Shown: positions 1 to 9,240, numbered from the stretch's first letter. The stretch: DNA of 64,000 nucleotides from Jhaorihella thermophila (GCF_900108275.1 NZ_FNVD01000006.1:62001-126000), one strand, 5' to 3'. Numbers and translations: made by a program. The notes: a model not told the origin generated them from the sequence alone.

Positions 1-170
1 GGCGCGAGATCTTCGAGACCTGGTACAAGATGATCGCGATGCTCGAGGACGGGCTGGACATCTCGCGGATCATCACCCACCGTTTTCCGGCGGCGGAGTT
101 CGAGAAGGGGTTCGCGGCGATGAAGTCGGGCAAGAGCGGCAAGGTGGTACTGGACTGGAGCGCGGCCTGA
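1..170 (+). CDS. tdh: L-threonine 3-dehydrogenase, C-terminal fragment
   Basis: This is the last 55 codons of a gene entering from the left edge; the reading frame starts at base 3 and ends at the TGA at 168-170. The peptide contains [16 protein letters not shown], then IITHRFP, and ends near GKVVLDW, which matches the tail of zinc-dependent L-threonine 3-dehydrogenase. That enzyme oxidises threonine to 2-amino-3-ketobutyrate with NAD+ in the cytoplasm. Catalytic and zinc-binding residues lie outside the window, so the call rests on the tail alone. A palindromic repeat begins one base after the stop codon. Confidence 0.85.
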   Translation, partial: REIFETWYKMIAMLEDGLDISRIITHRFPAAEFEKGFAAMKSGKSGKVVLDWSAA

Positions 171-236
171 GGGGGCTTTGCCCCCGCCGCGCGGAGCGCG
201 CGGCTCCCCCAGGGTATTTGGGACCAGAAAGAAGCA
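171..236 (+). repeat. Palindromic intergenic element, copy 1
   Basis: Two hairpins (GGGGG-CTTTG-CCCCC at 171-185 and GCCGCGC...GCGCGGC at 186-204) are followed by TCCCCCAGGGTATTTGGGAC and a purine-rich tail, CCAGAAAGAAGC. The element lies directly behind the tdh stop, in the same orientation. Related copies occur near 22.6, 30.0, 46.3 and 61.6 kb. It may act as a terminator or mRNA 3'-end protector. Confidence 0.7.
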
Positions 237-246
237 GGAGGCAGGC

Positions 247-1203
247 ATGGCAGCGGGGTCGATCGTCGAAGTGATCGGGCGGACGCCGGCGGTGTGGCTG
301 GACCGGATGGTCGCGGCGCGTGGGCTGGAGGGGCGGATCCTGGCGAAGCTGGACTATCTGAACCCTGGGTTTTCCAAGAAGGACCGCGTCGCGCTGGGGA
401 TCATCGAGGCGGCCGAGGCGGCCGGCGTTTTGGCGCAGGGGCAGGTGGTGGTGGAGTTGACCAGCGGCAACATGGGAACCGGGCTGGCCATTGTCTGCGC
501 CGCGAAGGGGTATCCGTTCGTGGCGGTCATGTCGCGGGGCAACTCGCCCGAGCGCGCGCGGATGATGGCTGCGCTGGGGGCCGAGGTGGTGCTGATGGAT
601 CAGGCGCCGGGCAGCGTGGTGGGCGAGGTGTCGGGCGAGGATCTTGCGCTGGTCGAGGAGGAGGCGCGGCGGATCACGGAGGAACGTGGCGCCTTCCGGG
701 CCGACCAGTTCCGCCATCCGGGCAATGCGGCGGCGCATTTCCAGACCACCGGGCCGGAGTTGTGGGCTGACAGTGACGGCACGCTGACGGCGTTTGCGGA
801 TTTCACCGGGTCGGGCGGCACCTTCGCCGGGACGCTGAAGGCGCTGAAGGCGCGGAACCCGGACCTGCGGGGATATGTGGTCGAGCCCGAAGGCGCGGCG
901 GTTCTGGCCGGAGAGGCGGCGGTTCGACCCGGCCACCCGATCCAGGGCGGCGGCTACGCGATGGCAGATTTGGCGCAGATGGAGGGCGTGCAGGCGGACG
1001 GGTTCGTTCAAGTATCCGGCGACGAGGCGCGCGAGACGGCGCGAGCCCTGGCGCGGGAAGAAGGTATCTTTGCCGGGTTTTCCTCGGGTGCCAACGTGGC
1101 CGCCGCGCTGCGTCTGCTGGAGGGGCCGGAACGGGGTGGCGTGGTCGCCGTAGTGATCTGCGACAGCGGGTTGAAATACCTCTCCACCGATCTGTGGGCG
1201 TGA
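247..1203 (+). CDS. Cysteine synthase family PLP-dependent enzyme
   Basis: A 318-residue fold-type II PLP enzyme of the cysteine synthase/cystathionine beta-synthase family. The segment NPGFSKKDR near residue 40 carries the expected Schiff-base lysine. ELTSGNMGTG near residue 75 is the substrate-binding loop, and FTGSGGTFAG near residue 195 matches the phosphate-binding glycine loop. The ATG at 247 is preferred over an upstream in-frame ATG at 178 because it follows AGGAGG at 236-241 and starts where family proteins start. The reaction is probably a beta-replacement on an activated serine, but the real substrate is unknown. It is convergent with the phosphatase gene, with four bases between the stop codons. 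Confidence 0.75.
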   Translation: MAAGSIVEVIGRTPAVWLDRMVAARGLEGRILAKLDYLNPGFSKKDRVALGIIEAAEAAGVLAQGQVVVELTSGNMGTGLAIVCAAKGYPFVAVMSRGNSPERARMMAALGAEVVLMDQAPGSVVGEVSGEDLALVEEEARRITEERGAFRADQFRHPGNAAAHFQTTGPELWADSDGTLTAFADFTGSGGTFAGTLKALKARNPDLRGYVVEPEGAAVLAGEAAVRPGHPIQGGGYAMADLAQMEGVQADGFVQVSGDEARETARALAREEGIFAGFSSGANVAAALRLLEGPERGGVVAVVICDSGLKYLSTDLWA

Positions 1204-1207
1204 CGGA

Positions 1208-1936
1208 TCACGGGGTGAGCGGCTCGCGCCCCCGTTCCGTCAACAGCCAGCAGTCGCGCCCCTCGAGCACCGCCGGGCGGACCGGTCGGCCATAGCCCGC
1301 GCCGCCGTCGAGGTCGATGCGATTGCCGAAATGCCGCGGGTAATCCAGGGCCGTGTGGCCGTGCACCACAAGCCAGGGGTGCGGATCGCGAAAGTCCAGA
1401 AACGGATCGCGGATCCAGATCAGGTCTTCGGGATCCTGCTGCGCCAGCGGAACACCGGGTCGGATGCCGGCATGGACGAACAGAAGCGGGCCGCGTTCCA
1501 GGTGGCGGGGCAGCTCTGACAGGAACCGGACGTGATCGGCCGGGACCGCGTCGCGGGCCGCGTTCAGAAGAACGTCCAGCGAGGCATCCTCCTCCGCGTC
1601 GATGCCATAGGAGGCCAGCGTCGCCAGCCCGCCGAGGCGGCGGTGGGTCCAGGGCACCTTCGACATGATCCGGGGGTGATCGACCGAACCGTCCGCGAGA
1701 AACCGCAAGAACAGTTCGTCATGATTGCCCGTCAGGATGTGCCAGCGCCGGCCCTCGACCCGCCCCCGCATGAGCCGTTCGATCACGCCGCGGCTGTCCG
1801 GCCCGCGATCGACGAGATCGCCGAGAAAGACGATCTCGGCATCTGACCCGCCGTCGGCCTCGATGAGGCGCAAGGCGCGATCGAGTTCCTGCAGATGGCC
1901 GTGAATGTCGGGGATGGCGTAGATCAGGTCGGTCAT
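1208..1936 (-). CDS. PPP-family metallophosphoesterase
   Basis: A 242-residue protein with the phosphoprotein phosphatase signature in order: PDIHGH near residue 9, GDLVDRG near residue 38 and GNHDE near residue 70. Later histidines (FVHAG and VVHGHT, residues about 155-195) complete a two-metal site. Such small bacterial PPP enzymes dephosphorylate proteins or hydrolyse diadenosine tetraphosphate; the sequence does not separate these. It is cytoplasmic, with no signal peptide or membrane segment. The gene stands alone, convergent with the PLP enzyme and separated from the LysR gene on the same strand by about 40 bases. Confidence 0.8.
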   Translation of the reverse strand: MTDLIYAIPDIHGHLQELDRALRLIEADGGSDAEIVFLGDLVDRGPDSRGVIERLMRGRVEGRRWHILTGNHDELFLRFLADGSVDHPRIMSKVPWTHRRLGGLATLASYGIDAEEDASLDVLLNAARDAVPADHVRFLSELPRHLERGPLLFVHAGIRPGVPLAQQDPEDLIWIRDPFLDFRDPHPWLVVHGHTALDYPRHFGNRIDLDGGAGYGRPVRPAVLEGRDCWLLTERGREPLTP

Positions 1937-1977
1937 GGAACCGAGCTAACTCAATGGGACACCGATGAAAAGACATG

Positions 1978-2898
1978 TCAGACCGCGGGCGTGTCCAGCG
2001 GCGCCAGAAGCATGGCGATCTGGTCGCGCAGCCAGCGATGCGCAGGGGTGCGCGTGGCCCGACGGTGCCAGACCAGCGCCAGCGAGGCCTCGGGCACCTC
2101 CATTGGCGGCGCATGGATCGAAAGCCCGAGCACCGGGGCGACGCGTCTGGCCAGCTGTTCAGGTATGAGCGCGATCAGGTCGCTTTGCGCCACCGCGCGG
2201 CAGACCCCGGAAAAGACCGGTAGGGTCATCACGACGCGGCGCTCCCGCCCCACGCGCGCCAGCGCCTCGTCCCCGATCCCGTGCGACTTGCCTTCAGGAG
2301 AAAACAGGATGTGGTGCACATCGCAATACACGTCCAGCGGGATCGCTTCTCCGGGCCGCACATGGGCCGTCTTCAGTTTCGGATGCCCGAGCCGGTCCAT
2401 GACGACAAAGCGCGATCGGTGAAGCGGTCGGTGATCGATCCAGGGAGGGAACGTCGTGCCAGGTATCATCGCCATGTCCACGTCGTAACGGTCGATCGTA
2501 TCCAGGTAACGATCGGGCACGAGATCCACGAGGTGAACCTGCATGAAAGGCGCGGCGCGCGACAGGTGGTCGGCCAGCTGCGGCATCAGGAACTCGGCGT
2601 AGAAGTCGCTGCCGGAGATACGAAAGACATCCTCTGCGGTCGCCGGGTCGAATGGGGCGGCGCCGGAAAGGAGACTTTCCGTATTTTCCAGCAGATCCCG
2701 CAGAGGGTCGCGCAGGGTCAGCGCGTGTCCGGTCGGCACCAACCGCCGCCCCTGCCTGACAAACAAGGGGGCGCCCAGCGCATGACGCAGCCGGCCGAGC
2801 GCCGCCGAAACCGCCGGTTGCGACAGTCCGATCTGGCGGCCTGCCGCCGTGGTCGAGCAGGTTTGCAAAAGCGCGTCCAGCACCCGCAGAAGGTTCAA
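1978..2898 (-). CDS. LysR-family transcriptional regulator
   Basis: A 306-residue LysR-type regulator. The N-terminal winged helix-turn-helix (residues about 1-60) has LDALLQTCSTTAAGRQIGLS and then QPAVSAALGRLR. The rest is the type 2 periplasmic-binding-protein effector domain. The gene diverges from the broken small membrane-protein gene at 3034 across about 135 AT-rich bases, so that gene is the natural candidate target. The domain order resembles NodD/SyrM-like members, but no effector can be inferred. Confidence 0.85.
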   Translation of the reverse strand: MNLLRVLDALLQTCSTTAAGRQIGLSQPAVSAALGRLRHALGAPLFVRQGRRLVPTGHALTLRDPLRDLLENTESLLSGAAPFDPATAEDVFRISGSDFYAEFLMPQLADHLSRAAPFMQVHLVDLVPDRYLDTIDRYDVDMAMIPGTTFPPWIDHRPLHRSRFVVMDRLGHPKLKTAHVRPGEAIPLDVYCDVHHILFSPEGKSHGIGDEALARVGRERRVVMTLPVFSGVCRAVAQSDLIALIPEQLARRVAPVLGLSIHAPPMEVPEASLALVWHRRATRTPAHRWLRDQIAMLLAPLDTPAV

Positions 2899-3033
2899 GT
2901 CGAAATTTGCAAAATTCTTGAATCAAATTGGTATCATATCATCAATCAATTTCCCAAATGCGTCGCGCCAACACAGACTTGTCGCATGCCGCAATACGGC
3001 AATACGCGGAACATGCGGAAGGAGGGACAAGAG

Positions 3034-3460
3034 ATGAGAGGACCAGCACTGGCATTCTTTGCGACAGGGGCGGTCGCGGTCACCATCGGCATGGCGTGGG
3101 GGATCGCGATGGCCGCCAGCGGGGACCATTCACTGGCCGGGGCGCATGCGCATCTGAACCTGGTGGGCTAGTGTGACGATGGCGCTGTTCGGTATCCATT
3201 ACCACCTGAATCCGAAGATGAATGAACGCCTATGGGCACGAATCCACTATGTCGTCGCCCTGGCCGGGCTGGTGATCATGGTGCCCGGCATCGTGCAGTC
3301 GATCCGGCAGACCGGTGAGACGCTGGCCAAGCTCGGATCGGTTCTGACGCTTGCATCGATGCTGATGTTCCTGGTGACGGCCGTGCTGGGGGCGCGCGCG
3401 GTTTCACGATCGGCTGAAACGAAAACCGCCCCGCGAAAACGGGGCGGCGTCGTTTCATGA
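3034..3460 (+). pseudogene. Small HAHLN-motif membrane protein, frameshifted
   Basis: Two frames together encode one short membrane protein. The first (3034-3171) has a good ribosome site (GGAAGGAGGG) and one membrane helix, and ends HAHLNLVG followed by TAG at 3169-3171. The second (from about 3173, shifted +1) continues VTMALFGIHYHLNP, then two further hydrophobic helices, to 3460. In related single-frame proteins as I know them, the motif reads HLNLVG(W/F)VTMA without a break, so the bases CTAGTGTG at 3168-3175 appear to contain a one-base insertion. The histidine motif resembles heme-copper-oxidase subunit I-like small proteins; function is unknown. A GTG at 3173 could allow re-initiation, so two short products are possible. 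A sequencing error is also possible. Confidence 0.65.
3416..3447 (-). terminator. Rho-independent terminator of serA
   Basis: Read on the minus strand, CCGCCCCG and CGGGGCGG (3440-3447 and 3426-3433) form a perfect 8-bp stem with a six-base loop, followed by TTTTCGTTTC. It begins about 28 bases past the serA stop and lies inside the 3' end of the convergent membrane-protein frame. Confidence 0.75.
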
Positions 3461-3475
3461 CCTTCGGCCCGGTTT

Positions 3476-5071
3476 TCAGGCCACGTCGAATTCCAGCGGC
3501 TTGATCTGCCGGAACAGACCCGTTTCGGCCAGCTTGGCGCGGGCCTCGGCCGGGACGGGTTCATCCACGTAGAGCAGCGCAATCGCCTCGCCGCCCGGTT
3601 CCTTGCGGCCAAGGGTAAAGTTGGCGATATTCACGCCGTTGGACCCAAGCGTTTCACCCAGCGCGCCGATGATGCCAGGGACGTCCTCGTTCGAGGTATA
3701 CAGCATGTGCTCGCCAACCTCGGCGTCGATGTTGATGCCCTTGATCTGGATGAAGCGCGGCTTGCCGTCGCTGAACACCGTGCCGGCGATCGAGCGTTCG
3801 CGCTTGTCGGTCACCACGGTCACCTTGATATAGGCGTCAAACGCGCCGGACTTGTCCTGGTTGGTGGTGCTGATCTGGATGCCGCGTTCCTTGGCGATGA
3901 AAGGGGCCGACACGAGGTTCACGTCGGGGTTGGCCTTTTTCATGATCCCCGCGATCACCGCGCAGTTCAGCGCGTCCAGGTTCATCTGCGCCACCGAGCC
4001 GTCATAAAGGATGTTGATCGCCTTGATCGGCTCGTCGGTCATCTGGCCGATGAAGCTGCCCAGGTGATCGGCCAGCTTGACCCACGGCCCCATGACCTTG
4101 GCCTCTTCGGCGGTCATCGATGGCATGTTCAGCGCGTTCTCGACCGCGCCCTCCAGCAGATAGTTCGACATCTGCTCGGCCACCTGGATGGCGACGTTTT
4201 CCTGCGCCTCGGTGGTCGCTGCGCCCAAATGCGGGGTGCAGACCACGTTGGGCAGGCCGAACAGGACGTTTTCCCTGGCCGGTTCCACGCTGAACACGTC
4301 AAAGGCCGCCCCGGCGACATGGCCCGACTTGATGAGATCGGCCAGCGCCTCTTCGTCCACCAGACCGCCGCGGGCGCAGTTGATGATGCGCACGCCCTTT
4401 TTGGTCTTTTCCAGTGCCTCGCGGGACAGGATGTTGCGGGTCTGGTCGGTCAGCGGCACATGCAGGGTGATGAAGTCGGCGCGCGCCAGCAGATCGTCGA
4501 GCTCGACCTTTTCGATCTGCATCGCCTGGGCCTTTTCCTCGCTGAGGAACGGGTCATAGGCGATCACCTTCATTTTCAGCCCGCGCGCGCGGTCGCAGAC
4601 GATGGACCCGATGTTGCCGGCGCCGATCACGCCCAGCGTCTTGCCAGTCAGTTCCACGCCCATGAACTTGGACTTTTCCCACTTGCCCGCCTGGGTCGAG
4701 GCGTTGGCCTCGGGAATCTGGCGTGCACAGGCGAACATCATGGCGATGGCGTGTTCGGCGGTGGTGATGGTGTTGCCAAAGGGCGTGTTCATCACGATCA
4801 CACCGCGCTTGGACGCCGCGACCTTGTCGATGTTGTCGGTGCCGATGCCGGCGCGGCCGATCACCTTGAGATTGGTGGCACGGTCCAGGATCTTTTCGGT
4901 GACCTTGGTCGCCGAACGGATCGCAAGGCCGTCATACTGGCCGATGATTTCGGCCAGCTTTTCCTTGTCCTTGCCCACGTCGGGCAGATAGTCCACCTCG
5001 ATCCCGCGGTCCTTGAAGATCTGGACGGCGGTCGGGCTGAGCTTGTCGGATACGAGAACTTTCGGGGCCAT
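3476..5071 (-). CDS. serA: D-3-phosphoglycerate dehydrogenase
   Basis: A 531-residue long-form SerA, the first enzyme of phosphorylated serine synthesis (3-phosphoglycerate to 3-phosphohydroxypyruvate, NAD+). Visible parts are the N-terminal substrate domain, the nucleotide-binding loop GVIGAGNIGS near residue 147, the catalytic region INCARGGLVDEEAL near residue 230, and the catalytic histidine in PHLGAATTEAQ near residue 280. An intervening ASB domain and a C-terminal ACT domain (from about 455, GEHMLYTSNEDVPGIIGAL) suggest serine feedback control. It follows serC on the same strand with a 101-base gap and ends at a clear terminator. Confidence 0.96.
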   Translation of the reverse strand: MAPKVLVSDKLSPTAVQIFKDRGIEVDYLPDVGKDKEKLAEIIGQYDGLAIRSATKVTEKILDRATNLKVIGRAGIGTDNIDKVAASKRGVIVMNTPFGNTITTAEHAIAMMFACARQIPEANASTQAGKWEKSKFMGVELTGKTLGVIGAGNIGSIVCDRARGLKMKVIAYDPFLSEEKAQAMQIEKVELDDLLARADFITLHVPLTDQTRNILSREALEKTKKGVRIINCARGGLVDEEALADLIKSGHVAGAAFDVFSVEPARENVLFGLPNVVCTPHLGAATTEAQENVAIQVAEQMSNYLLEGAVENALNMPSMTAEEAKVMGPWVKLADHLGSFIGQMTDEPIKAINILYDGSVAQMNLDALNCAVIAGIMKKANPDVNLVSAPFIAKERGIQISTTNQDKSGAFDAYIKVTVVTDKRERSIAGTVFSDGKPRFIQIKGINIDAEVGEHMLYTSNEDVPGIIGALGETLGSNGVNIANFTLGRKEPGGEAIALLYVDEPVPAEARAKLAETGLFRQIKPLEFDVA

Positions 5072-5172
5072 GTCAGTTGGTCCTTGTCAATGGCTGTGTC
5101 AGTGGCTGTGTTTGATGAGCCAGGCGCGGCGACGGCGCCCGGCGGTCGATGTTCGAGGGTCTTTGCCCCAAA

Positions 5173-6327
5173 TCAGGCGGCCTGTTTCTGCGCTTCGAGC
5201 TCGGCCTGATAGGCCCACTCGATCCACGGCATCAGCGCCTCAACATCCGAGGTTTCCACCGTTCCGCCGCACCAGATCCGCAGGCCCGCCGGCGCGTCGC
5301 GATAGGCGCCGATGTCGTAGGCCACGCCCAGATCGTCCAGCCGCTTGACCACCGCCTTGGAAAAGGCCGCCGGGTCGGCGATCGCAGGATCTGTGAACTT
5401 CAGGCAGACGCTGGTGTTGGATCGGGTGGCCGGATCCTCGGCCAGGTTGTCGATCCAGTCGCGGGTGTCGCAGAAATCCCACACGGCGCGGGCATTGGCG
5501 TCGGCGCGGGCGATCAGGCCCTGCAGCCCGCCCACGGACCGCGCCCAGTCCAGCGCGAACAGATAATCCTCGACGCACAGCATCGACGGGGTGTTGATGG
5601 TGGCACCGGAAAAAATGCCTTCGATCAGCTTGCCGCCCTTGGTCAGACGGAAGATCTTCGGCAGCGGCCAGGCAGGGGTGTAGCTCTCCAGTCGCTCGAC
5701 CGCACGCGGGGAAAGGATCAGCATCCCGTGCGCCGCCTCGCCGCCCAGCACCTTCTGCCAGGAGAAGGTGGTCACGTCCAGCTTGTCCCAGGGCAGGTCC
5801 ATGGCAAAGGCGGCGCTGGTCGCGTCGCAGATGGTCAGCCCTTCGCGGTCGGCCGGGATCCAGTCGCCGTTCGGCACCCGCACGCCGCTGGTGGTGCCGT
5901 TCCAGGTGAACACCACGTCATTGGCGAAATCGACCGCGCTCAGGTCGGGCAGTTGGCCATACTCGGCTTCGCGCACCACCGCGTCCAGCTTCAGCTGCTT
6001 GACCACGTCCGTCACCCAGCCCTTGCCGAAGCTTTCCCAGGCCAGCATCTCGACCCCGCGCGCGCCCAAGAGCGACCACAGCGCCATTTCCACCGCGCCC
6101 GTGTCCGAGGCCGGAACGATCCCGATGCGATAATCGGCGGGGATGCCCAGAACCTCGCGCGTGCCTTCGATCGCGGCTTTCAGCTTGGCCTTGCCGATGG
6201 CGGCGCGATGCGACCGGCCCAGCGCGGCGTCGGCCAGCTTGTTCAGTTCGAATGTCGGGGGTTTGGCGCAGGGGCCCGAGGAAAAACGCGGATTGGCCGG
6301 CCGCGTCGCCGGTTCTTGCATAGCCAT
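5173..6327 (-). CDS. serC: Phosphoserine aminotransferase
   Basis: A 384-residue PLP aminotransferase of the proteobacterial/archaeal-type SerC group. It converts 3-phosphohydroxypyruvate plus glutamate to phosphoserine. The N-terminal [16 protein letters not shown] and the Schiff-base lysine region [15 protein letters not shown] (near residue 190) are characteristic. It is upstream of serA in a serC-serA operon and diverges from serB over about 160 bases, so all three steps of serine synthesis sit together. The same enzyme also serves vitamin B6 synthesis in many bacteria. Confidence 0.95.
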   Translation of the reverse strand: MAMQEPATRPANPRFSSGPCAKPPTFELNKLADAALGRSHRAAIGKAKLKAAIEGTREVLGIPADYRIGIVPASDTGAVEMALWSLLGARGVEMLAWESFGKGWVTDVVKQLKLDAVVREAEYGQLPDLSAVDFANDVVFTWNGTTSGVRVPNGDWIPADREGLTICDATSAAFAMDLPWDKLDVTTFSWQKVLGGEAAHGMLILSPRAVERLESYTPAWPLPKIFRLTKGGKLIEGIFSGATINTPSMLCVEDYLFALDWARSVGGLQGLIARADANARAVWDFCDTRDWIDNLAEDPATRSNTSVCLKFTDPAIADPAAFSKAVVKRLDDLGVAYDIGAYRDAPAGLRIWCGGTVETSDVEALMPWIEWAYQAELEAQKQAA

Positions 6328-6486
6328 GTTGTTGCTACCCTTCCAGATATGCGCCCCTCGTTGGGGAGGGGTGTCCCACTGACCGCATTACGGGCCGATC
6401 CGGGGTTTCGCAAGCGCAAAAATGCCGGTAGAGCGACGTTTGATTCGCCAAATGCGACCTTTGCGACGCCTATCGGAAACCTGCCC

Positions 6487-7365
6487 ATGCATATCGTGAC
6501 ACTTCTGACCAACCCGGAAACGCCCTCGCTCGACCCTTCGCTGGTCGAGAATCTGCGCCGCGCCTGGGGCGGCGGACCGGCGGTGGCGCTGGCGCCAGGC
6601 GTGGCGTCCGAGTTTCCGATCCCCGAAGTGCCCGACAACCGCTGGCAGGTCTGGGAGGATCTGCAACCGCTGGGCGTGGACCTTGTCGTGCAACCGGCCG
6701 AGGGCCGGCGCAAGAAGATGCTGCTGGCGGACATGGACAGCACCATGATCCGGCAGGAATGCATTGACGAGCTGGCCGACATGGCCGGCGTCGGCGACCG
6801 GGTCAAGGAGATTACCGCCCGCGCCATGAATGGCGAGCTGGATTTCGAAAGCGCGCTGACCGAACGGGTCGGGCTGCTGAAGGGCCTGCCCGAATCGGTG
6901 ATCGACGAGGTTCTGGCCCAGCGCATCACCCTGATGCCCGGAGGGCGCGAGCTGGTGGCGACGATGCGGGCGAACGGGGCCTATGCCGCGCTGGTCTCGG
7001 GCGGGTTCACGGCCTTCACCGCGCGGGTGGCGGAACTGCTGGGCTTTGACGAGAACCGCGCCAACACGCTGCTGGTTCGGGACGGCAAGCTTGTTGGCGA
7101 CGTGCAGCGACCGATCCTCGGGCGCGAGGCCAAGGTGCAGGCACTGGCCGAGATCACCGCGCGGCTGGGCATTTCCGAACGGGATGTGATCGCGGTGGGC
7201 GACGGGGCGAACGACCTGGGCATGCTGCACCGCGCGGGCATCGGCGTCGCGCTGCACGCCAAGCCGTCGGTCGCGGCGCAAACGGATATCCGAATCAACC
7301 ACGGCGACCTGACGGCGCTGCTGTATATCCAGGGCTATCGCCGGGACCAGTTCGCAACCGTCTGA
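6487..7365 (+). CDS. serB: Phosphoserine phosphatase
   Basis: A 292-residue SerB of the HAD superfamily, releasing serine from phosphoserine. The nucleophile motif DMDSTMI lies at residues about 82-88, ALVSGGFT near residue 170 is motif II, and GDGANDLGML near residue 240 is motif IV. The roughly 75-residue N-terminal extension is normal for this family. The ATG at 6487 is chosen because the protein then starts MHIVTLLTNP like its relatives; the frame remains open far upstream, but that part is antisense to serC. It is transcribed divergently from serCA. Confidence 0.95.
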   Translation: MHIVTLLTNPETPSLDPSLVENLRRAWGGGPAVALAPGVASEFPIPEVPDNRWQVWEDLQPLGVDLVVQPAEGRRKKMLLADMDSTMIRQECIDELADMAGVGDRVKEITARAMNGELDFESALTERVGLLKGLPESVIDEVLAQRITLMPGGRELVATMRANGAYAALVSGGFTAFTARVAELLGFDENRANTLLVRDGKLVGDVQRPILGREAKVQALAEITARLGISERDVIAVGDGANDLGMLHRAGIGVALHAKPSVAAQTDIRINHGDLTALLYIQGYRRDQFATV

Positions 7366-7449
7366 AATCGCGGAAAACCGACGCAAAGACCCGGCCCGGC
7401 CCGTTCAAGGGCGTGCTTTCGTGTGCCCCAACGTCATGATTCTGAAAAA

Positions 7450-7474
7450 TTGACAACATACCGGGTAGTATGTT
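7450..7474 (+). promoter_or_regulatory. Promoter element with TetR-type operator
   Basis: TTGACA (7450-7455) runs into a perfect inverted repeat: AACATAC (7455-7461), six spacer bases, GTATGTT (7468-7474). A 20-bp palindrome touching a -35 box just upstream of a tetR gene is the usual arrangement for autorepression. The -10 box is not convincing. The operator role is inferred. Confidence 0.55.
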
Positions 7475-7519
7475 CGCCTTTGCTTCGGAGGAGAATTCAT
7501 CATCGAACATCGGACGGAC

Positions 7520-8209
7520 GTGACCCAGGCTGCCCCAACAACCAGCGACCTCGCGCCGAACGAGCGGCTGGAGGAGCTGCTCCAAGCGGCCGCGATCTGC
7601 TTTGAACAACGCGGCTATGCGGCGACGTCCATCGACGCGGTTGCGCGCTTCATGGGCGCGACCAAGGGACGGGTCTATCACTATTTCCCGTCCAAGCTGG
7701 ACCTGTTCAACGCGGTGCGCGAACGCGGCATGGAGATCGTGTTCGAGGCCACAGATCCGGGCTATCACGCCGACCTGCCGGCGGTCGATCGGCTGACGCT
7801 GATGGCGCTGGGCCATGTGCGGGCAATGCTGCTGCATCATTCTTTCATGCAGGTGCACAAGGAAGGGCTGCAGATGCACCGCTATGGCGCCACCACGCCG
7901 GAACAGCGCGAGGCCACGCTGCGCCATATCGAGCGCCGCGACGCCTACGAGGCGCGATTCCGCGAAGTGGTGCGCGAAGGCGCCAAGCAGGGCGCGCTGA
8001 CGGTGGGCGAACCCTTCGGCATCACCATCCAGTCCTTTCTGAGCGCGCTGCACGGGCCGGTGACATGGTATTTCCCCCGCCCCGACGACACGCCCGAGAA
8101 ACTGGAATCGCTCGCCCGCGAGGTGGTGCGCTTTGCCATGCAGGGACTGGGACACACGATCACGGCCCGCGACTGGGCCAGGCTGACACAGGAAGAAGAA
8201 CGGACATGA
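7520..8209 (+). CDS. TetR-family transcriptional regulator
   Basis: A regulator of at least 229 residues. The N-terminal helix-turn-helix (residues about 15-60) includes ICFEQRGYAATSIDAVARFM and GATKGRVYHYFPSK, a classic TetR signature; the C-terminal ligand domain is unassigned. The start is uncertain. GTG at 7520 has no good ribosome site, whereas a strong GGAGGAG at 7487-7493 sits seven bases before an in-frame ATC at 7499, which would add seven residues. It overlaps the next gene by ATGA and heads a block of reductase, importer and acyl-CoA synthetase genes that it probably represses until a ligand, perhaps an acyl-CoA, appears. Confidence 0.85.
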   Translation: MTQAAPTTSDLAPNERLEELLQAAAICFEQRGYAATSIDAVARFMGATKGRVYHYFPSKLDLFNAVRERGMEIVFEATDPGYHADLPAVDRLTLMALGHVRAMLLHHSFMQVHKEGLQMHRYGATTPEQREATLRHIERRDAYEARFREVVREGAKQGALTVGEPFGITIQSFLSALHGPVTWYFPRPDDTPEKLESLAREVVRFAMQGLGHTITARDWARLTQEEERT

Positions 8210-9240
8210 CAGAGATACCCCAAACCATGACCGCCGTGCTGCAAAAGGGCGACGGCTATTCCGGCAAGGCCACGGGGCCACAGATCGACGATGCTGCCGA
8301 CTGGCTGGAACTGGGCGAGGTGCCGGTTCCACAGCCCGGCCCCGGCCAGGTTCTGGTGAAGATGCGCATGTCCTCGGTCAACCCGTCCGACCAGCATTTC
8401 ATCAAGGGCGAATACGGCCAGCCCCGCATCAAGGGCGCGCCGGCGGGATTCGAGGGCTGCGGCGACGTGGTGGCCGCCGGCGACGGTGCGGAAAAGCTCG
8501 TCGGCCAGCGGGTCGCCTATGTGGTGACCGAACCGACCTCGGGCGCCTGGGCGGAATACGCGGTGACGAATGCGTCGGCCTGCATTCCGCTGCGCCCTGA
8601 GATCTCCGACGAGGACGGCGCGGCGCAGATCGTGAACCCGATGACCGCGATGGCGATGGTGGACATCGCCCGGCAGGAGGGCGACGCCTTCATCGTCTCT
8701 GCCGCCACCAGCCAGCTGGGCAAGCTGATGTGCGCGCTGGGCCGCGATCTGGGGCTGAAGCCGATTGCCTTTGTCCGGCGCGAGAACGCGGTGGACATCG
8801 TACGCAAGGCCGGCGCGGCCGAGGTGCTGGTGACATCCGACCCGGAGGCGCTGAAGAAATTCGCCGCGATCAGCGCCGAGCTGAAGCCGCGCGTGTTCCT
8901 TGACGCGGTGTCCGACCAGATGTCGGAGCAGATCTTCACGCTGATGCCCAAGGGCGCGCGCTGGGTGAGCTATGGCAAGCTGAGCCCGGAACTGCCCAAG
9001 CTGACCCAGATGGGACAGCTGATCTTCATGAGCAAGCGGATCGAGGGCTTCTGGCTGACCCAATGGATAATGACCACGCCGCCGCAGGATCAGGGCCGCG
9101 TGGTGGCCGAGGTGCAGGCGCGATTCGCCGACGGACGCTGGAAAACCGACGTGGCGGCGCATCTGCCGCTGCGTGACGTTGTGTCAGGTCTCGCTTCGGC
9201 GCTTCAAAAGCCCGACGGAAAGGTGATGATTACACCGTAA
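8206..9240 (+). CDS. Zinc-free medium-chain reductase, quinone-oxidoreductase type
   Basis: A 344-residue medium-chain dehydrogenase/reductase. The N-terminal catalytic domain includes VNPSDQHFIKGEYG, and the nucleotide-binding region lies around residues 165-195 (AATSQLGKLMCALGRDLGLK). It lacks the zinc-binding cysteine cluster of alcohol dehydrogenases, so an NADPH-dependent quinone or enoyl-thioester reductase role fits best. The start is the ATG overlapping the tetR stop (ATGA), which implies translational coupling. About 80 bases separate it from livH; a stem CGGGCGG/CCGCCCG at 9255-9276 in that gap has no T-run and is probably not a terminator. Confidence 0.75.
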   Translation: MTEIPQTMTAVLQKGDGYSGKATGPQIDDAADWLELGEVPVPQPGPGQVLVKMRMSSVNPSDQHFIKGEYGQPRIKGAPAGFEGCGDVVAAGDGAEKLVGQRVAYVVTEPTSGAWAEYAVTNASACIPLRPEISDEDGAAQIVNPMTAMAMVDIARQEGDAFIVSAATSQLGKLMCALGRDLGLKPIAFVRRENAVDIVRKAGAAEVLVTSDPEALKKFAAISAELKPRVFLDAVSDQMSEQIFTLMPKGARWVSYGKLSPELPKLTQMGQLIFMSKRIEGFWLTQWIMTTPPQDQGRVVAEVQARFADGRWKTDVAAHLPLRDVVSGLASALQKPDGKVMITP

